Source of the DNA: Bacteroidota bacterium
Lineage (GTDB): Bacteria; Bacteroidota; Bacteroidia; Bacteroidales; Marinifilaceae
DNA: 11,329 bases
Direction: 5' to 3'
Assembly: GCA_023400335.1 (NCBI GenBank)
Contig: JAEXFF010000342.1
Span: 1 to 11,329, forward strand
Shown here: piece after piece, positions 7,176 to 11,329 of the stretch
Layout of the letters: each line of letters opens with the position of its first letter
How positions within the stretch are numbered: the first letter of the stretch is position 1
Program-made: the position numbers and the translations under genes
Notes under the pieces: model-generated
What the model was told of the DNA's origin: nothing
The model's database searches: none
Seen by the model: only the letters and a program-made list of their open reading frames with translations

Positions 7176-8450
7176 TCAAATCACTTCTGCCACCACAAAC
7201 GTACTGCCTCCGATATAAATCATGTCTTCCGGACGGGCTGCGGCCTGTGCAGCTGCATAGGCTTCGGCTACTGTGGGGTAAATATCTCCTTTCAGGCCGT
7301 GGGCATAGGCTTTCTGGGCCAGAGTTTTTTCGTGCATTGCCCGGGGAATAGAGGCTTTGCAAAAATAATAAACGGCGTCTTTGGGGAGGATGGAGAGAAC
7401 GCTGTCTACGTCTTTATCGTTGACCATACCGATGACAAAATGCAATTTATGGTAGGAGCATGTGTCAAGCTGGGCTTTGATTTCTGTCAGTCCGTCGATA
7501 TTGTGACCGGTATCACAGATCGTATAAGGCCGTTCTGCCAGTTGTTCCCAGCGGCCGTGTAGTCCCGTATGGGGAATGACTTGTGCTATTCCCTGGCGGA
7601 TATCTTGTTCGTAAATGGCCAGTCCGCAACTTTGTAAGGTCAGAGCTGCTTCCAGTACGACGGGAATATTTTTTCGCTGGTATTGTCCTTTGAGGTCGCA
7701 GTAAAGGTCCGGAAAGACCACCCCGCTTTTATGGAGGGCATTGTATGAGCCGTCGGCATTTTTTTTCATTTGCCATTCTTCAGAGGCAAAAATCAGGCTG
7801 GTATTACATTCCAGCGCTTTTTTCTCGAATACAAAATCGTAAGCAGTATCCCGGATTCCGACGATGGCAGGTACACCGGTTTTGATAATACCTGCTTTTT
7901 CAGCAGCAATCTCCGGAAGTGTATTGCCCAGTAAAGCCATATGGTCGAAAGAGATATTGGTGATAATGGAGACCAGGGGAGTGATGATATTGGTGGAATC
8001 CAGGCGTCCTCCTAAACCTACTTCTATTACGGCTATATCCACTTCCGAGTCGGCAAAATATTGAAATGCCATCGCTACGGTCATTTCGAAAAAAGAGGGT
8101 CTTAATTCGGCAAAAAGGGTCTGATTCTGCCCGACAAAATCCGTCACATATTGTTCGGGAACCATTTCCCCGTTTACTTTTATGCGTTCCCGGAAATCTT
8201 TCAGGTGGGGAGAAGTATAAAGTCCGGTTTTATATCCGGCTTCCTGAAGAATAGAAGCCAGCATATGGGATACCGAGCCTTTTCCGTTTGTCCCGGCGAC
8301 GTGAATGGTTTTAAATTGTTGGTGCGGATGATGAAAATGTTCATCCAGTAAAAGAGTATTGTTTAAATTGGCCTTATAGGCAGCCTGTCCTTCCCGTTGA
8401 TACATGGGTAATTGGGCAAATAGCCAGTCCAGCGTTTCCTGATAGTTCAT
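7176..8450 (-). CDS. folC: Bifunctional dihydrofolate synthase / folylpolyglutamate synthase
   Basis: This cytoplasmic Mur-ligase-fold enzyme adds L-glutamate to dihydropteroate and extends the polyglutamate tail of folates, using ATP. Seen in 424 residues: the P-loop GTNGKGS (53-59), SPHL (80-83), EVGLGGRLDSTN (143-154), and SFDH with His170 followed by EKAGI. Lys185 is at the position of the carbamylated lysine in the E. coli enzyme. The C-terminal ligase domain shows CDTGHNIDG and GMVNDKDV. Length and domain order are normal for FolC. The start ATG (8448-8450) lies about 20 bases downstream of a good minus-strand -7 box. It is divergent from rex and converges on the permease remnant. I see no clear terminator between its stop and the remnant. 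Confidence 0.96.
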   Translation of the reverse strand: MNYQETLDWLFAQLPMYQREGQAAYKANLNNTLLLDEHFHHPHQQFKTIHVAGTNGKGSVSHMLASILQEAGYKTGLYTSPHLKDFRERIKVNGEMVPEQYVTDFVGQNQTLFAELRPSFFEMTVAMAFQYFADSEVDIAVIEVGLGGRLDSTNIITPLVSIITNISFDHMALLGNTLPEIAAEKAGIIKTGVPAIVGIRDTAYDFVFEKKALECNTSLIFASEEWQMKKNADGSYNALHKSGVVFPDLYCDLKGQYQRKNIPVVLEAALTLQSCGLAIYEQDIRQGIAQVIPHTGLHGRWEQLAERPYTICDTGHNIDGLTEIKAQLDTCSYHKLHFVIGMVNDKDVDSVLSILPKDAVYYFCKASIPRAMHEKTLAQKAYAHGLKGDIYPTVAEAYAAAQAAARPEDMIYIGGSTFVVAEVI

Positions 8451-8470
8451 AGCTTAAAAATTAATTCCTG

Positions 8471-8478
8471 CAAAAATA
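8471..8478 (-). promoter_or_regulatory. Bacteroidota -7 promoter element for folC
   Basis: Read on the minus strand this is TATTTTTG, an exact match to TAnnTTTG. A TTTG lies 24 bases further upstream, somewhat beyond ideal spacing for the -33 box. The predicted leader is very short, about 14 bases. Confidence 0.55.
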
Positions 8479-8565
8479 CGAAACAATTGAAAACAGAAAG
8501 TTCAAAATGAATAATTTTAAAGCTAAAGATTCGAATTTTATTTTTTATTCAATTGGAAAAAAGAT

Positions 8566-8573
8566 TATCTTTG
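8566..8573 (+). promoter_or_regulatory. Bacteroidota -7 promoter element for rex
   Basis: TATCTTTG matches TAnnTTTG exactly. The region 19-21 bases upstream is T-rich (TTTTTT around 8541-8546) without a clear TTTG. Transcription would begin near 8580, giving a leader of about 80 bases before the rex ATG. Confidence 0.6.
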
Positions 8574-8597
8574 CGAGTTACTAACTGAGGCCGGCAG

Positions 8598-8645
8598 ATG
8601 ATGGACGGAGGGGAAACAGAAAAACCAAATACAAACAGAGCTTAA
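8598..8645 (+). other. Possible 15-codon upstream ORF in the rex leader
   Basis: ATG ATG at 8598-8603 opens a short frame encoding MMDGGETEKPNTNRA and ending at TAA 8643-8645. GAGG at 8587-8590 stands 7 bases before its start, a plausible ribosome site. The stop overlaps the AAGGA that probably serves rex (8644-8648), so translation of the two could be coupled. A frame this short occurs easily by chance, and I have no homology support. Confidence 0.15.
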
Positions 8646-8659
8646 GGAAATTCAATAGT

Positions 8660-9292
8660 ATGAAACGAGATAAAGAAGTACCGGTACCGGTACTGAGACG
8701 GATGCCTTCTTACTTATCTTTTGTGAAGACATTACAGAAGCAGGGAGAGAAATATGTTTCCTCAACTCGGATAGCCGAATACATGGATATCGATTCTACT
8801 CAGGTTACGAAAGATTTGTCCCATACCGGGATTACAGGAAAGACGAGAGTTGGTTACGAGGTAGATAGCTTTGTGCAGATATTGGAGGATTTTTTAGGGT
8901 TTAGCCGGGTAGATTGTGCTTTTTTGGTGGGGGCCGGTTCTTTGGGGAGTGCTTTGTTGCAGGACAAAGGATTATCTGCCTTCGGACTGAGCATTGAAGC
9001 CGCTTTCGATGTGGATAAATCCAAAATCGGTACGAAAGTAAATGATATAGAGATTTATCATATCGACCAGTTCCGGGCGATGGCTGCGGAGCGGAATGTG
9101 GTGATCGGCATTATTACCGTACCGGCGGAACATGCCCAGAATGTGGCTGATTTAATGGTGGCCTGGGGAATTAAGGCCATTTGGAATTTTACCCCCGCCC
9201 GGATAAAAGTTCCTTCGCATATTGTCGTTCAGAATACAACCATTTACATGAATTTGGCGATTTTATTCAATAAATTATACAATCAGGAATAA
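8660..9292 (+). CDS. rex: Redox-sensing transcriptional repressor Rex
   Basis: Rex is a cytoplasmic homodimeric repressor that senses the NADH/NAD ratio; NADH binding releases it from DNA, switching on fermentation and respiration genes. The 210-residue length is normal. Residues about 9-70 form the winged helix, with PSYLSFVKTLQKQGEKYVSS leading to the recognition-helix segment STQVTKDLS and the wing GKTRVGYEV. The Rossmann domain has VGAGSLGSAL, with GAGSLG at 91-96, and AAFDVD, whose Asp follows the second strand as in NAD-binding Rex. The C-terminal helix (NLAILFNKLYN) is the domain-swapped dimer helix. The recognition helix has QVTKDLSHTG where the Gram-positive form is QVRKDLSYFG; this difference appears to be usual in Bacteroidota. 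AAGGA at 8644-8648 is the likely ribosome site. Autoregulation is common for Rex, but I see no canonical TTGTGAA-type operator here. Confidence 0.95.
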   Translation: MKRDKEVPVPVLRRMPSYLSFVKTLQKQGEKYVSSTRIAEYMDIDSTQVTKDLSHTGITGKTRVGYEVDSFVQILEDFLGFSRVDCAFLVGAGSLGSALLQDKGLSAFGLSIEAAFDVDKSKIGTKVNDIEIYHIDQFRAMAAERNVVIGIITVPAEHAQNVADLMVAWGIKAIWNFTPARIKVPSHIVVQNTTIYMNLAILFNKLYNQE

Positions 9293-9396
9293 ATAGAAGA
9301 GATAAACAGGCGATATATAGGGGAATACGCATTAATTTTTGTCGTTTCTTCTTTATATTTTGTCTTTTATATTTTCTTTTTTCTTCCTTTATTTCC

Positions 9397-9404
9397 TATC
9401 TTTG
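9397..9404 (+). promoter_or_regulatory. Bacteroidota -7 promoter element for thrS
   Basis: TATCTTTG is an exact TAnnTTTG match, 42 bases before the thrS ATG. The -33 zone is a T/C-rich tract without a clean TTTG. TTTGCA-CCT-TGCAAA (9401-9415), a perfect 6-bp inverted repeat, overlaps the element and the expected transcription start near 9411. Confidence 0.6.
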
Positions 9405-9446
9405 CACCTTGCAAAATGCAGTATAACTAATTTAGTAAGAGAAATC

Positions 9447-11329
9447 ATGGTAAAGATTAAATTTCCTGACGGAAGTGTGCAGGAATTCGAATCAGGAATA
9501 AACGGCCTTGAAATAGCAAAATCGATCAGTCCGAAACTGGCTAAAGAAGTATTGTCAATAGCTGTAAATGGAGAAATCTGGGATTTGACACGTCCCATTG
9601 ACAAGGATGCTGAAATCAAGTTGTTTACCTGGGAAGATGAAGAAGGGAAACATGCATTCTGGCATTCTTCTGCTCACCTGATGGCAGAAGCTTTGCAACA
9701 ATTATATCCGGATACCAAATTCGGTATCGGACCGGCTATAGAAAACGGGTTTTACTATGATGTCGACCCGGGAGAGGGAGTTGTATTGACCGATAAGGAT
9801 TTAGCTGCTGTTGAGAAAAAAATGTTAGAACTGGCACGGGAAAAGCAGGAGTTTTGCCGTATAAATGTGAGTAAGGGAGAAGCGCTGGATCATTTTTCCT
9901 CTATACAGGAGAATTATAAGGTAGAGTTGATCAATGATCTGGAGGACGGGAAAATCACCTATTACCGCCAGGGTACTTTTACAGATTTGTGCCGGGGACC
10001 TCATTTGCCCGATACTTCTTATATCAAAGCGATAAAATTGACCAGTTTGGCCGGCGCTTATTGGAGAGGAAACGAGCACAATAAGATGTTGACCCGTATC
10101 TATGGAATCACATTTCCCAAGCAGAAGATGCTGGACGAGTGGCTGGTACTGATGGAAGAAGCCAAGCAGCGGGATCACCGGAAAATCGGAAAGGAAATGG
10201 AGTTGTTTGCCTTTTCTCAGGAAGTAGGGGCTGGTTTGCCGTTATGGTTACCGAAAGGCGCAATGCTGCGGGACCGTCTGGAAGCGTTTTTGAGAAAAGT
10301 ACAGAAACAACACGGTTATCAGCAGGTCATCACGCCGCATATCGGAAATGTGAATTTATATAAGACGTCCGGACATTTCCAGAAGTACGGAAAAGATAGT
10401 TTTCAGGTCATCACGACTCCTCAGGAAGGAGAAGAGTTTATGCTGAAACCGATGAATTGTCCGCATCACTGTGAAATTTACAAGACGAAACCGCGTTCTT
10501 ATAAGGATTTACCTTTGCGTTTTGCGGAATTCGGAACTGTATACCGTTATGAGCAGAGCGGAGAATTGCACGGACTGACCCGGGTCAGGGGATTTACGCA
10601 GGATGATGCTCATCTGTTCTGTACGCCGGACCAGTTAAAAGAGGAATTTATGAAGGTGATCGATATCATCTTTATCATATTCAAGGCGTTGGATTTTAAA
10701 GATTTTACTGCCCAGGTATCTTTGCGGGATCCGAAAGATACGGAAAAATACATCGGTACAGATGAAAATTGGGAAAAGGCCGAACGGGCTATTATTGAGG
10801 CTGCGGCTGAAAAAGGATTGAAGACGAAAGTAGAATTGGGAGAAGCAGCCTTCTATGGTCCCAAACTGGATTTTATGGTAAAAGATGCGATCGGGCGTAA
10901 ATGGCAGTTGGGTACCATTCAGGTTGACTACAACCTGCCGGAACGTTTCCAGCTTGAATATACGGGAGCGGATAATCAGAAACACCGTCCTGTAATGATT
11001 CACCGGGCTCCTTTCGGAAGTATGGAGCGTTTTGTGGCTGTACTGATCGAACATACAGGGGGAAAATTCCCTTTATGGCTGGCTCCTGATCAGGCTGTTA
11101 TCCTTACGGTGAGTGAAAAATCAAATGAATATGCCCGGAAACTTTCAGAATTATTAAATAATGCCGATATTCGCACGGTATTGGACGACCGCAATGAAAA
11201 AATCGGCCGGAAAATACGGGATAACGAATTGAAAAAAATTCCGTATCTATTGGTGGTCGGAGAGAATGAAGCGAAAGAAAACCGGGTATCTGTACGCCGT
11301 CAGGGACAGGGAGACATGGGGTCCATGAC
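9447..11329 (+). CDS. thrS: Threonyl-tRNA synthetase (3' end off the window)
   Basis: This class II synthetase charges tRNA-Thr with threonine in the cytoplasm and edits mischarged Ser-tRNA. The ATG at 9447 gives 627 complete residues before the window ends; the E. coli enzyme has 642, so about 15-20 are missing. Domains seen: TGS (1-60); the editing domain with HSSAH (His73, His77) and CRGPH (Cys182, His186), exactly the E. coli positions; and the catalytic core. The zinc ligands are Cys338 (NCPHH), His389 (DDAH) and His519 ([12 protein letters not shown]). Motif 2 Arg is at about 367 (VYRYEQSG) and motif 3 ends GSMER. The anticodon-binding domain starts near 540 ([12 protein letters not shown]). 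All catalytic and editing residues are intact. In many bacteria infC, rpmI and rplT follow thrS; that lies beyond this window. Confidence 0.98.
   Translation, partial: MVKIKFPDGSVQEFESGINGLEIAKSISPKLAKEVLSIAVNGEIWDLTRPIDKDAEIKLFTWEDEEGKHAFWHSSAHLMAEALQQLYPDTKFGIGPAIENGFYYDVDPGEGVVLTDKDLAAVEKKMLELAREKQEFCRINVSKGEALDHFSSIQENYKVELINDLEDGKITYYRQGTFTDLCRGPHLPDTSYIKAIKLTSLAGAYWRGNEHNKMLTRIYGITFPKQKMLDEWLVLMEEAKQRDHRKIGKEMELFAFSQEVGAGLPLWLPKGAMLRDRLEAFLRKVQKQHGYQQVITPHIGNVNLYKTSGHFQKYGKDSFQVITTPQEGEEFMLKPMNCPHHCEIYKTKPRSYKDLPLRFAEFGTVYRYEQSGELHGLTRVRGFTQDDAHLFCTPDQLKEEFMKVIDIIFIIFKALDFKDFTAQVSLRDPKDTEKYIGTDENWEKAERAIIEAAAEKGLKTKVELGEAAFYGPKLDFMVKDAIGRKWQLGTIQVDYNLPERFQLEYTGADNQKHRPVMIHRAPFGSMERFVAVLIEHTGGKFPLWLAPDQAVILTVSEKSNEYARKLSELLNNADIRTVLDDRNEKIGRKIRDNELKKIPYLLVVGENEAKENRVSVRRQGQGDMGSM

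Noticed and set aside
7006..7362. Open frames of 74-118 codons around the 3' end of folC on both strands
   Set aside because: They overlap the folC coding sequence and the permease remnant in other frames, and their translations are low in recognisable motifs. They are shadows.
8488..8505. TTGAA...TTCAA as a Rex operator
   Set aside because: The half-sites are five bases with a nine-base spacer and do not match the Rex operator layout.
9300..9342. Terminator after rex (GCG...CGC followed by ATTTTTG)
   Set aside because: Only three contiguous pairs form before mismatches, so it is too weak to call.
1..11329. tRNA or rRNA genes, CRISPR arrays, insertion sequences, phage or toxin-antitoxin modules
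   Set aside because: Reading both strands, I saw no cloverleaf, spaced direct repeats, transposase motifs or terminal inverted repeats, and nearly all the sequence is explained by known gene families.

Overview
The window looks like a chromosomal segment of a Bacteroidales bacterium (gut Bacteroidota). Four things point there. The promoter regions upstream of folC, rex and thrS carry the Bacteroidota -7 element TAnnTTTG. The Rex protein has the Bacteroides-type DNA-binding region (QVTKDLSHTGITG and RTRVGY-like text) rather than the Firmicutes VRKDLSYFG form. The glycosidases are of the mucin/host-glycan type common in this order. The ABC permease is of the ~780-residue double-FtsX kind that this phylum carries in paralogous runs. 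I cannot name genus or species from sequence alone.

Layout from left to right. (1) Bases 1-140 are the 3' end of a gene with a low-complexity Ser/Arg/Asn/Gly tail, closed by a terminator hairpin. (2) At 330-1763 is a lipoprotein of family GH109 (NAD-dependent alpha-N-acetylgalactosaminidase type), closed by a symmetric terminator. (3) At 1948-4293 is a secreted GH95 alpha-L-fucosidase, followed by a 21-bp perfect hairpin. (4) At 4450-6792 is a full-length double-FtsX/MacB-type ABC permease. (5) At 6859-7119 is a decayed remnant of a second, paralogous permease: its second codon is TAG, it has lost one base in an A-run, and only about one tenth of the gene remains. (6) folC lies on the minus strand (7176-8450), divergent from (7) rex (8660-9292). 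(8) thrS starts at 9447 and runs off the right edge, lacking only its last residues.

How the genes fit together. GH109 and GH95 side by side fit sequential trimming of blood-group-A-type termini: remove alpha-GalNAc, then the exposed alpha-1,2-fucose. No SusC/SusD pair, sulfatase or regulator is present here, and a strong terminator separates the two genes, so this is a small pair rather than a visible polysaccharide utilization locus. The permease has no ATPase partner in the window. folC, rex and thrS are housekeeping genes, each with its own recognisable -7 element.

I found no convincing undescribed system. The items most worth a second look are the glycosidase pair, the dying permease paralogue, the unusually perfect hairpin after the fucosidase, and the folC/rex divergent promoter region with its repeated CAATTG elements and a short upstream ORF.
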